This document shows positions 1 through 6,983 of a DNA stretch of 8,146 nucleotides, one piece after another. Origin of the DNA: Candidatus Izemoplasmatales bacterium. Lineage in GTDB: Bacteria > Bacillota_I > Bacilli_A > Izemoplasmatales > Hujiaoplasmataceae. Where the stretch lies: assembly GCA_028691335.1 (NCBI GenBank), contig JAQUZK010000053.1, positions 1 through 8,146 on the forward strand. Direction: 5' to 3'. Position 1 is the first letter of the stretch. Every line of letters begins with the position of its first letter. A model generated the notes under the pieces. That model saw only the letters and a program-made list of their open reading frames with translations, had not been told where the DNA came from and did not search any database. Made by a program: the position numbers and the translations under genes.

Positions 1-418
1 CCTTTTCTATTTCACTAAAATCAACAAGGCCTTCATCATCATTTTCACGAATAAACTCTCTTAGTTTCTTATAATTTAAAAACAGTTTTAAGTTCAAATA
101 TTCTGAATCAAACCAGTTCTCATACTTTTCCATTCTCTTTTCACTCTCACCAAATTTCTCAATATCAAAAATTATTCTTCCAACAATAATTCTATCATCA
201 TCGCTATAGTTCTTGAAGAGCTCTGTAGCTAAAAGAAGCTTATTTTCAAAATCTTCCTCTCTCATAGTTGCTTTTCGATATTCAATAAGATTGTTTAGAA
301 GTGAAATGTTTTCTAAAAGTAATTGCTCATATTTGGGGAAACTAAAAACTTCACTTTTTGTATTTGTAACTTTATCCTTTAATTCTGAAATATATGTTAT
401 AAACTCTTTTTCTGTCAT
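1..418 (-). CDS. Unrecognised charged helical protein, 3' end cut by window edge
   Basis: The reading frame opens at ATG 418-416 and stays open to base 1, giving 139 visible residues with no stop, so the C-terminus lies outside the window. The start is chosen because a GGGGG ribosome binding site at 426-430 lies 7 bases before it. A second ATG at 422 is in another frame. The visible protein is rich in Lys, Glu, Leu and Phe and reads as mostly alpha-helical, with no signal peptide, membrane segment or motif that I recognise. It begins 32 bases after the stop of the DUF4365-type gene, so it is probably the next cistron of the same operon and may belong to the same system. I do not recognise the family. 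That the gene is real is well supported by the ribosome binding site, the long open frame and the operon spacing. Confidence 0.8.
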   Translation of the reverse strand, partial: MTEKEFITYISELKDKVTNTKSEVFSFPKYEQLLLENISLLNNLIEYRKATMREEDFENKLLLATELFKNYSDDDRIIVGRIIFDIEKFGESEKRMEKYENWFDSEYLNLKLFLNYKKLREFIRENDDEGLVDFSEIEK

Positions 419-450
419 TCATTAACCCCCTATGTTAAAAAGCCTAATCT

Positions 451-2214
451 TTAAAATAATTTCATTATTCTTGTGTGTACAACTAAAACACCTTTATTTT
501 CAACAGAATATTTTTCACATAATCTATTGTAAACCAATATTATTAAAGAATAATAAAGGGGCATCTTTGTCTCCATAATCTCAGGTATGAACGCTGACCA
601 ACCAAGATTACCATACTTGTCAATAGCATCATCATCAATTTTCTCAACAGTATTAATAATAAATTTATCAGAATACTCAGAAAAATAATCAGCAACAATG
701 CTATAAAAAACCTCTTGTTTCTTTACAATTGAGCATGTAATTTTCTTATTAATTCTCAAATCATTCAAATTCAATTTTTCAATTAACTCTTCATATAATT
801 CTGGTAGCATAGTTAACCATTTTTTTGACTGATCAAAAAACCTTTTGTCAAGCAAATTAGCTCTCCAACCAACGAAAGGAATATCTCTAGTAGGCTCAAA
901 ACTCCAAATTCGTTCTATACTATTAATATTTCTGGCTACCAATTCATTTATCGCAAAATAGTAAACCTTATACTCATTAGTTAAGAGCGATAATATATGG
1001 GTAATTTGATTTTCTGATAATTGTTCCTCAAAGTATTTTTCTTCAAATTGGTTATTATGATAAAAAGTAGACAGTAAGTCAACAAAATCAACTCCATTTG
1101 AATAATATAAACTATTTAAGTTTCGATATAAAATCATTCTTAGTTTTTCTTCATAGTGATTTAAATTAGACCTAGAGTAAAGTATATGCCACATATATTT
1201 AATAACGTTATGAATATATAGACTTACAGCTGAAGTATCAATATTATCTAAATAAAATGTTTTATGATACATGTCAGAAGCTAGATTATCTATTTTACTT
1301 CCCAATTTATCTAGGAAAGAAAATGCAATTTCTTTAAGAACAATATCTGGCAAATAACGTACATAGTTCAATGTCTTATTAAAAAATATATCTAAGAGGT
1401 TAGAAACGACACTTTTCGCATATTTTTGAGGAGTGGTATTGCCAATCCCATCAAACAGAACATTGTTATAATTATTCTCATTGTTAAAATCTTCTATTTC
1501 AAAACGCTTTTCACCTTTCAAAATGAAATATGCTCCATAATTTGCAAATGATGTGAACACGTTTTCTTTATTGCTAGAGTTTTTAATAGTTATATTTTTC
1601 TCCAGATTTGAAGTCGCAATGCCTACTCTATATAAATTGGGAAGAAGAGTGTCAATAACTTTTGGAATTGCTGACAATGTATCGTTTAGATACTGAATTG
1701 CTTCCTGAATGTTCGAAATATCTTCCGTATCCTTATTTAAAACTAATCTATCGTGATCTTCCTTAATTTTAATAACTTCTTTTTCAAACACATTAATGTC
1801 AAATATCTCATCATTACTGAAATCAAGAGTAATATTTTTCTTTCTGTCAAAATCAATGCTTAACAAGAAATCTATTGATATATATCTATATAAAATGTTT
1901 TCAGCTTTCAAGTCTACAACAAATAAAAAAGTAGGATCAATAGAAATTTTGCTAAAAACATAGTTTAGTATTTTTGTATCTAAGCTGTATTTTCCATTTT
2001 TTAATTCATTAGTAGTTTTTATCTGAACATTAAATCTTTTTTGAGGTACCCCTTTTTCATCAATCAACTCAAAAAAACCATCAGTATTTGGAGTTTTATC
2101 ATTTTCTGAGAAGAAACAACTAATTCTCTTATTTGAAGTCAATTTTCTCTTTAAAATTATGTTACCATTAGATTCGATAAATACACCCTCAGTATGTCTA
2201 CCGATATTTGTCAT
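451..2214 (-). CDS. DUF4365-type PD-(D/E)XK-like protein with large unassigned C-terminal region
   Basis: From ATG 2214 the protein has 587 residues. The first ~125 match the DUF4365 pattern: an Asp-Gly followed by Phe-Phe-Glu (D45, E49), a short loop, then VQIK (Q64, K66), and a PTFLFVVDLKAENILYRYIS-like strand region. D45 with Q64-x-K66 would be the D...QxK version of the PD-(D/E)XK nuclease core, so DNA or RNA cleavage is a reasonable inference but not shown. Residues ~130-587 look largely helical and I recognise no family there; a GWSAF segment lies near the C-terminus. DUF4365 is often found in restriction and defence loci. The gene begins 2 bases after the stop of the HEPN-like gene, so the two are probably translationally linked. 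An in-frame TTG at 2220 would add two residues, but the ribosome binding site fits ATG 2214 better. The gene ends in TAA. The domain call is fairly firm; catalytic activity is uncertain. Confidence 0.78.
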   Translation of the reverse strand: MTNIGRHTEGVFIESNGNIILKRKLTSNKRISCFFSENDKTPNTDGFFELIDEKGVPQKRFNVQIKTTNELKNGKYSLDTKILNYVFSKISIDPTFLFVVDLKAENILYRYISIDFLLSIDFDRKKNITLDFSNDEIFDINVFEKEVIKIKEDHDRLVLNKDTEDISNIQEAIQYLNDTLSAIPKVIDTLLPNLYRVGIATSNLEKNITIKNSSNKENVFTSFANYGAYFILKGEKRFEIEDFNNENNYNNVLFDGIGNTTPQKYAKSVVSNLLDIFFNKTLNYVRYLPDIVLKEIAFSFLDKLGSKIDNLASDMYHKTFYLDNIDTSAVSLYIHNVIKYMWHILYSRSNLNHYEEKLRMILYRNLNSLYYSNGVDFVDLLSTFYHNNQFEEKYFEEQLSENQITHILSLLTNEYKVYYFAINELVARNINSIERIWSFEPTRDIPFVGWRANLLDKRFFDQSKKWLTMLPELYEELIEKLNLNDLRINKKITCSIVKKQEVFYSIVADYFSEYSDKFIINTVEKIDDDAIDKYGNLGWSAFIPEIMETKMPLYYSLIILVYNRLCEKYSVENKGVLVVHTRIMKLF

Positions 2215-2216
2215 TA

Positions 2217-3119
2217 TCAAGCCACCTTCTTTTCTTTTTGAATCTTTTGTAAACTCAGTTCTATATTCTTTAATTCTTCTACTATCAATTTTCTTCTACT
2301 ATCTGCTTCAATGATATCATTCAAACCTTTTAACACCATTATAATAGAAAATAACTGTAAGCAATCTTTTTTACTAATCTCACGGGTGAAAATTCCATGA
2401 CTTAATCTATTTCTATTTATAATTATTGGCTCTTCGTCGTTTTCAATAGATTTTGAAAAAATATGATCTTTGATAAGACTATTTACATTATCTATAAGTT
2501 TGATATAAAAATCGATATTAGTTTTAAAAGGCTGAGTGATTGATTCCACTTGGTCTTTAGTTTTATCAAAATTCTCTTTAATTTTAAATATTGAAGTACC
2601 ATCAAATTTTCCTACTACTTTGTGTAAATACTCGATAACTGGGAACAATCCTTGAGCACAAATGTAATATGCTTGATTAAAATATGCTAGTCTACATTGT
2701 TGGTAGTTATTATTAGCAATTTTAGAATTCAACGAAATATGTGTTGGAAAATATGTATCAAAATGAATATGAAAAAAATCTATGTATGCATGTTCAATAT
2801 CACTATGTACAGTTGGTGTTAATGAATAATCTTGTCTATACATAACCCATCCTTTTTCATATAAATCTTCATATATCTTTGAACTCCAATTTCCTAACAA
2901 ACTTTTACCAAACTCATGTCTTAAGATCAAATCATAATATAGATGTTTATTTCTATAATGAATGTATTTGTTTGTTAAGTAATCTTTCTGGTCTTCTTTT
3001 TTTGTGTCTAATCCCAAAATATAATTTTCGTCTTCTATAATCTTTTCACGCAGTTCAAGGATATTTTTGCTATAGTCCAGAGTGTAAGTTACTGCTGAAT
3101 ATGGTTTAATTTTTTTCAT
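2217..3119 (-). CDS. HEPN-like protein, candidate RNase
   Basis: This is a 300-residue soluble protein. Near the C-terminus a segment reads IINRNRLSHG, which holds an R-x4-H motif (R236, H241) followed by a helical stretch at ~250-270. In HEPN domains this motif forms the RNase active site at a dimer interface. An earlier helical stretch at ~140-170 (AYFNQAYYICAQGLFPVIEY) resembles the first helix pair of HEPN folds that carry such an R-N-x-x-x-H-G motif. Residues 1-140 are not recognised; they are rich in Tyr and His. The ATG at 3119 is preceded by AGGAGG with good spacing. The gene lies 26 bases after the DUF2971 gene and directly before the DUF4365-type gene. Its TGA stop is followed immediately by an in-frame TAA. 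Many HEPN proteins are toxins or defence effectors, so an RNA-cleaving effector is the best inference, but some HEPN proteins are inactive. I cannot settle the subfamily. Confidence 0.75.
   Translation of the reverse strand: MKKIKPYSAVTYTLDYSKNILELREKIIEDENYILGLDTKKEDQKDYLTNKYIHYRNKHLYYDLILRHEFGKSLLGNWSSKIYEDLYEKGWVMYRQDYSLTPTVHSDIEHAYIDFFHIHFDTYFPTHISLNSKIANNNYQQCRLAYFNQAYYICAQGLFPVIEYLHKVVGKFDGTSIFKIKENFDKTKDQVESITQPFKTNIDFYIKLIDNVNSLIKDHIFSKSIENDEEPIIINRNRLSHGIFTREISKKDCLQLFSIIMVLKGLNDIIEADSRRKLIVEELKNIELSLQKIQKEKKVA
2222..2228 (-). promoter_or_regulatory. Ribosome binding site favouring start 2214 over 2220
   Basis: AAGGTGG on the minus strand is 7 bases before ATG 2214 but only 1 base before TTG 2220. 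The site lies in the last codons of the HEPN-like gene, which suggests coupled translation of the two genes. Confidence 0.75.
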
Positions 3120-3145
3120 TTTTATTCCTCCTAACCAATAATTAG

Positions 3146-4507
3146 TTAAACAGTCTTTTCAAATTTATAATTTTTGTCTGGTTTAATACTAACAGGTGAA
3201 AGCTTAAAAGATTCTATTTCATTTCTCATATAATATAGTGATATATGTTCTAATAGATTATGATTGTCTAATAATTTTCTTATGGACATGATAATTCTAA
3301 AAGCCAGTTTGTTCCCAAAATAAATACCCTTTATTGGTAAGCTTTTAACTTTTCGCATTTTTTCATTGTTTTCAGGTAATACTGTAAGTGACCTCCATTC
3401 CTTTTCTATACTCCACTTTGAATATTTAGTATAAATTCCTTTCAGAAACATCTTTACAATATCTTCATTACCTTTCAAATCATAATTTACTAAATCTATT
3501 TCATCCATTACATTTTCATCAATACAAACTCTTTTAGAAGTATAGTTTACAGGCATCAATAGCATTCTACTTTTAGACTTACCATCAAGATATTCAGTTA
3601 TATCATACTCTATAACAAACCCTCTATGTGCATCAGCGTAGTGAGACCACATCAGTGCATCATTCCCAAGTGTTGTCAGAGAAGCAACTCCAAATCGCGT
3701 ATCAATTAAATCAAAAATCTTACGGTTGATTTCATTTACAGCATCAATCAGTTTATTCTCAACCGCGTCAAAATCAATATCATCATATTTTTTTGCTAAA
3801 GATTTGAACTCATCCATATTAGGATCAAATACATCTAAGTATGTGCTAGAAGAAATATTATATTTTTTTCTAGCTCTTCGTATGAAAACATTTAAATCCT
3901 TTTTGGATAAATTCTTTTGATGATTTACACAAAGAAAATAATAAACTAAATCGGTATCATCCAAAAAATATTCTAAAAACTTCTGCTCAGACAAATCATG
4001 ATTTGATAAAAAATCAAACCCTTCTTCATTCATCTTCTTAGTTATTCTAAAAATACCTAGCAAAAATTGTTTTAGATTATTCGATAGTTCAATTGTATTC
4101 AGGTAATATTCTAAATCATCAATGTTTTCAACTTCCGGAATATTATTGATTGTGTTTTCACATTTTTTTAGTTCTTTCCGATCAACCAATGAGTATACTA
4201 GTTCTCTAAATGTGGTTTCTAATCCTATGCCAAAAACACAATCAAAAGGATCATTAAAGAATCTTGGTTTATTATGGTAAATATATCCATGCAATAAGGA
4301 ATGTAACCCAAATTGTTTTCGACTTTTCAGTTTCTTTACTAGCTCATCATCACTTAGTTTATCAAGATTACCTAATCTGTTAAGGTCAACAGGTACATAC
4401 CTAAACAACGATTTTTTCTTATTCTTAAACAATCTCTTTAAATTATTGTAATATTCATTCTCATCCTTATTGACTAAAGAGTTAATTAGATTTTTTTGAT
4501 TATACAA
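3146..4507 (-). CDS. DUF2971 family protein, TTG start
   Basis: The 453-residue product shows the hallmarks of DUF2971: an N-terminal LFRYVPV segment (34-40), FFNDPFD (83-89), LMWSHYADAHRGFVIEYD (285-302), KWSIEKEWR (364-372), and a late PIKGIYFGNK (391-400). The biochemical role of DUF2971 is not known to me; members commonly occur in accessory and defence regions. Between FNDPFD and MWSHYA there are about 195 residues, which seems longer than usual for the family; this part (~100-265) is helical and charged. The start is TTG at 4507-4505. It lies 7 bases after a GGGAGGG ribosome binding site, and no nearby in-frame ATG exists. The ATG at 4523 is in another frame and stops within a few codons. 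The gene lies 33 bases after the membrane-protein gene and 26 bases before the HEPN-like gene. Family assignment is confident; function is unknown. Confidence 0.87.
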   Translation of the reverse strand: MYNQKNLINSLVNKDENEYYNNLKRLFKNKKKSLFRYVPVDLNRLGNLDKLSDDELVKKLKSRKQFGLHSLLHGYIYHNKPRFFNDPFDCVFGIGLETTFRELVYSLVDRKELKKCENTINNIPEVENIDDLEYYLNTIELSNNLKQFLLGIFRITKKMNEEGFDFLSNHDLSEQKFLEYFLDDTDLVYYFLCVNHQKNLSKKDLNVFIRRARKKYNISSSTYLDVFDPNMDEFKSLAKKYDDIDFDAVENKLIDAVNEINRKIFDLIDTRFGVASLTTLGNDALMWSHYADAHRGFVIEYDITEYLDGKSKSRMLLMPVNYTSKRVCIDENVMDEIDLVNYDLKGNEDIVKMFLKGIYTKYSKWSIEKEWRSLTVLPENNEKMRKVKSLPIKGIYFGNKLAFRIIMSIRKLLDNHNLLEHISLYYMRNEIESFKLSPVSIKPDKNYKFEKTV

Positions 4508-4514
4508 AATTTAT

Positions 4515-4521
4515 CCCTCCC
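4515..4521 (-). promoter_or_regulatory. Ribosome binding site for the TTG start at 4507
   Basis: GGGAGGG on the minus strand lies 7 bases before TTG 4507. The site is strong, and no in-frame ATG is close by, so it decides the start of the DUF2971 gene. Confidence 0.8.
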
Positions 4522-4540
4522 ATATTCAATTAAAAATACT

Positions 4541-4972
4541 CTATTTCTTATAGATTGGTGGCAAATCCGAGTCAATCTGAACACTTTTCTTAAATATCAA
4601 TGACAGTAATAACCCAATCATAATTGTAAATGAATCCATTGCTCCAAACACATCTGTTGAAGTAATATAATCTAATCCTGTTAGTACCCAGAACAACCCG
4701 ATTATTGAATATGTTATAAACTGATATCTATATGCATCAAGAATTGTAAGTTTATGCCCCTTCACAAACAAAAATACTACCCACATTATAAATGCAGGAA
4801 GTAAATATATTAGTAGTCTAAAACTGACAATCACTAAATGCCCCTTTGATAAAAGTGCACCATCTATACCATCAAAATAATCATCCAATTTTAGCAATGC
4901 AAAAGTTAAAACAATCACACCAAAAAGAAAAAACTCAGAAAACCCTATTAAAAACTTCAATCTCTTCTTCAT
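4541..4972 (-). CDS. Small four-helix membrane protein, unrecognised
   Basis: This 143-residue protein has four hydrophobic stretches at about 7-28, 46-70, 84-100 and 113-128, so it should be an integral cytoplasmic-membrane protein. The N-terminal MKKRLK, the loop KGHK (71-74) and the C-terminal lysines favour both ends inside the cell. There is no signal-peptide cleavage pattern, and I see no catalytic or transporter motif. Its ATG (4972-4970) shares a base with the TAA stop of the upstream gene (TAATG), and an AGGTG at 4980-4984 lies 7 bases before it, inside the upstream coding region. That points to translational coupling and a joint role with the 115-residue protein. In some defence operons a small membrane protein is the membrane-damaging effector, but nothing in this sequence proves such a role. 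I do not recognise the family. Confidence 0.83.
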   Translation of the reverse strand: MKKRLKFLIGFSEFFLFGVIVLTFALLKLDDYFDGIDGALLSKGHLVIVSFRLLIYLLPAFIMWVVFLFVKGHKLTILDAYRYQFITYSIIGLFWVLTGLDYITSTDVFGAMDSFTIMIGLLLSLIFKKSVQIDSDLPPIYKK

Positions 4973-5319
4973 TAGCTAACACCTAATAAATTAAGTACTC
5001 TTTCGATTAGTGTTTTGTCTTCACTACTATACTTGTTAACTAGGTGTACTAGAAAATCTTCTATCTTTTTTTGATTACTTTCCGAATTATTATAATCTTC
5101 AATCATATCAGAAACATAGCTCTTCATCTTTGATTTTAAACTTTTTGAAAACAATCTTATTGCTCCTTCAAAGAGATTTTCTATAAAAAAATCTTGTTCG
5201 CTAAATGTAGCATTAAATCGTTTCAACTCTTCTGCTAGTTCTTGGTCTCTGCTTGAAGGATTCTTATCAATAAGTGTATTGAATTCAGATTTCAACTTTC
5301 GTGTATCTTTTTTAATCAT
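4972..5319 (-). CDS. Small helical protein, first gene of cargo operon, unrecognised
   Basis: From ATG 5319 the product is 115 residues, charged and probably all-helical, with amphipathic stretches at ~40-75 and ~84-112 and no membrane segment. The same frame is open up to an ATG at 5400 (142 residues), but that longer start is unlikely. A strong GGGGGG ribosome binding site at 5327-5332 lies 7 bases before ATG 5319, and a perfect extended -10 promoter at 5344-5352 falls inside the extra stretch, so a transcript from it would not contain the earlier ATG. The extra residues also read like translated non-coding DNA. The stop overlaps the start of the membrane-protein gene. I do not recognise the family. 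Alternatives to a role with the membrane protein include a regulator or a directionality factor for the nearby recombinases, but there is no motif evidence for either. Confidence 0.78.
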   Translation of the reverse strand: MIKKDTRKLKSEFNTLIDKNPSSRDQELAEELKRFNATFSEQDFFIENLFEGAIRLFSKSLKSKMKSYVSDMIEDYNNSESNQKKIEDFLVHLVNKYSSEDKTLIERVLNLLGVS

Positions 5320-5326
5320 TAAGACA

Positions 5327-5332
5327 CCCCCC
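5327..5332 (-). promoter_or_regulatory. Ribosome binding site that fixes start 5319
   Basis: GGGGGG on the minus strand, extended by UG on its 3' side, lies 7 bases before ATG 5319. The same 7-base gap is seen before most other genes in the window. Because the site is inside the frame that opens at 5400, it argues for the shorter 115-residue protein. Confidence 0.75.
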
Positions 5333-5343
5333 TTTTTATAAGT

Positions 5344-5352
5344 ATTATAACA
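5344..5352 (-). promoter_or_regulatory. Extended -10 promoter for the cargo operon
   Basis: On the minus strand the bases read TGTTATAAT, a perfect extended -10 (TG-N-TATAAT). No good -35 hexamer is visible 15-18 bases upstream, which fits an extended -10 promoter. Transcription would begin near 5337, leaving a short leader of about 18 bases that carries the GGGGGG ribosome binding site before ATG 5319. It lies in the 83-base gap after the recombinase gene, so the cargo genes can be expressed independently of the recombinases. Confidence 0.7.
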
Positions 5353-5366
5353 AAATCTGTTTATAA
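5345..5366. repeat. Imperfect inverted repeat overlapping the promoter
   Basis: On the plus strand TTATAAC (5345-5351) and GTTTATAA (5359-5366) form an imperfect palindrome with a 7-base spacer and one extra base in one arm. It covers the -10 element and the spacer upstream of it, where a repressor could bind. In such AT-rich DNA a match of this size can arise by chance, so an operator is only a possibility. Confidence 0.3.
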
Positions 5367-5402
5367 AAACGAGGGTAATCATGAAATCAATATGTCTCAA
5401 TT

Positions 5403-6983
5403 TCAGTTTATCATTTCTGTCCCATCCTTAAAATGAAATGTAATTGTTTTATCTCTATGTACAATAGCCTTTTCAACTAACAATCTCCATATTAGTTCGT
5501 TCCAATCAGAAAGGTGACTTGGTGCTTTTTTAAAATTAGTTAAGAAAGCATTCATCTTTAAAGATTTGTTTTCTCGTTTATTTCTTTCCGCTTTCAAATT
5601 GTCTAATTCATCTTTAATTTCATTGAATCTTTCTGATAGCTTTTTATACTTCATGTTGTAAGTTTTGGAATTTGAGATGATTTTAGAGTTATCTTTTAGG
5701 AGTTTTTTGATTCGTTTGCTTTGAGCTAGGAGTTCATTTTCAAGTTCAATGATTCGTTTATCCAGTTCTTCTGTATTTGTTAAAAGTAAAATCACTTCTT
5801 TTGTATCAGCAATAATTCTATCCTTGTCTTCTATTGTGATGTTATAAGCATCAATAAACTTTTGTTTGATTTCCTCTTCAGATAGATGAGGAGTTTTACA
5901 TATCTTTGTTCCTTTTTTATACTTTTGGTTACATTGATAAACAAAGCGTTCATGTCTTGTATTTGAATGCCACTTCTTTCTACCATAATAACCGCCACAA
6001 TCTCCACATTTAAGTCTTGATGCAAATTCATTTGAAGAACTATACTGTGTGCCAATCATAACACGTCTTTCGATTTCAAACTGTACTTGTTCCCATATGT
6101 CTTTATCAATAATGGCTGGGTGATTATTTTCTACATAGTATTGTGGTATTTGTCCTTGATTTTCTACTCTTGAATGTTCAAGATAATTAGCTGTATATGA
6201 TTTTTGAAGCAATGCATCGCCTTTGTATTTTTCATTGGTTAATATGGATATAATTGTGTTCTTACTCCAGTTCGATGATTTTCCTGTTGGTGTTTTGATG
6301 TTCTGTGATTTTAGATACTTTGCAATTCCTGAAGGTGTTTTACCTTCTACAAGAAACATTCGATAAATCATCCGAACAATCACTGCTTGATCTTCATCTA
6401 TTACTAGTTTATCATCTACTTTTTTATAGCCAAGAAACCTACTATAAGCAAATGATACTTTACCTTGTTGGAAACTTACTCGTTTTCCCCAAATGACGTT
6501 TTGACTAATAGAACGTGATTCTTCTTGTGCAATGGAAGCCATAATGGTTAGTATGAGTTCACTCTTTGGATCTAATGTCCATAAATTCTCTTTTTCAAAG
6601 AATACTTCAACTCCTTTTGCTTTTAGTTTACGAACATAAGATATGGTGTCTAATGTGTTCCTTGCAAATCTTGAGATAGACTTTGTAATGATTAGATCAA
6701 TTTTACCTAATAAGGCTTCTTTGATCATCCGATTGAAGTCGGTTCTTCTTTTTGTACTTGTCCCTGATATTCCTTCATCAGCATAGACTTTTGTATATTC
6801 CCAGTTTGGTCTTTCCTTTATGTATTTCTCATAGAAGTTCACTTGCGCTTCGTAACTTGTATATTGTTCATCCTTATTTGTGGATACTCTAGCATAAGCA
6901 GCTACTTTTCTTAATGTAGTAGCGTTATGTGGTAATTGTGTAATTGGGTTTATCGTTGATGGTATGACAGTTACTTTAGGCAT
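5403..6983 (-). CDS. Large serine recombinase, complete, with coiled coil
   Basis: This 526-residue site-specific recombinase cuts and rejoins DNA at attachment sites through a phosphoserine link. The N-terminal resolvase domain (~25-175) carries AAYARVSTNKDEQ with nucleophile S34 and R32, YADEGISGTS (67-76) and KSISRFARNTLD (101-112) with R105 and R108. The recombinase domain (~180-290) follows. A zinc ribbon uses C326, C329, C351 and C362, and a long Lys/Glu coiled coil spans ~385-470. Coiled coils of this kind control the direction of recombination in large serine integrases. Length and domain order are complete and all key residues are present. The ATG at 6983 is preceded by AAAGGAGGT at 6991-6999 with a 7-base gap, both inside the end of the upstream recombinase gene. 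The gene ends in TGA. It looks intact and is probably co-expressed with its upstream partner. Confidence 0.95.
   Translation of the reverse strand: MPKVTVIPSTINPITQLPHNATTLRKVAAYARVSTNKDEQYTSYEAQVNFYEKYIKERPNWEYTKVYADEGISGTSTKRRTDFNRMIKEALLGKIDLIITKSISRFARNTLDTISYVRKLKAKGVEVFFEKENLWTLDPKSELILTIMASIAQEESRSISQNVIWGKRVSFQQGKVSFAYSRFLGYKKVDDKLVIDEDQAVIVRMIYRMFLVEGKTPSGIAKYLKSQNIKTPTGKSSNWSKNTIISILTNEKYKGDALLQKSYTANYLEHSRVENQGQIPQYYVENNHPAIIDKDIWEQVQFEIERRVMIGTQYSSSNEFASRLKCGDCGGYYGRKKWHSNTRHERFVYQCNQKYKKGTKICKTPHLSEEEIKQKFIDAYNITIEDKDRIIADTKEVILLLTNTEELDKRIIELENELLAQSKRIKKLLKDNSKIISNSKTYNMKYKKLSERFNEIKDELDNLKAERNKRENKSLKMNAFLTNFKKAPSHLSDWNELIWRLLVEKAIVHRDKTITFHFKDGTEMIN

Noticed and set aside
213..425. 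Plus-strand open frame of 70 codons
   Set aside because: It lies opposite the minus-strand gene at 1-418, which has a ribosome binding site and operon context; the plus-strand product has no recognisable features.
3726..3920. Plus-strand open frame of 64 codons
   Set aside because: It lies wholly opposite the DUF2971 gene and its Ser/Phe-rich product is typical of antisense translation of an AT-rich gene.
5320..5402. Rho-independent terminator after the recombinase genes
   Set aside because: The gap has only a weak 5-base stem and no G+C-rich hairpin followed by a T run, so read-through into the cargo remains possible.
5320..5402. Attachment site of the element
   Set aside because: Large serine recombinase sites cannot be recognised without the other junction, and no repeated core was seen within the window.
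5831..6055. Second minus-strand open frame of 74 codons
   Set aside because: It overlaps the zinc ribbon and coiled-coil part of the complete recombinase in another frame, where the known domains account for the coding.
6305..6496. Plus-strand open frame of 63 codons
   Set aside because: It is opposite the recombinase domain of the complete serine recombinase and has no independent support.
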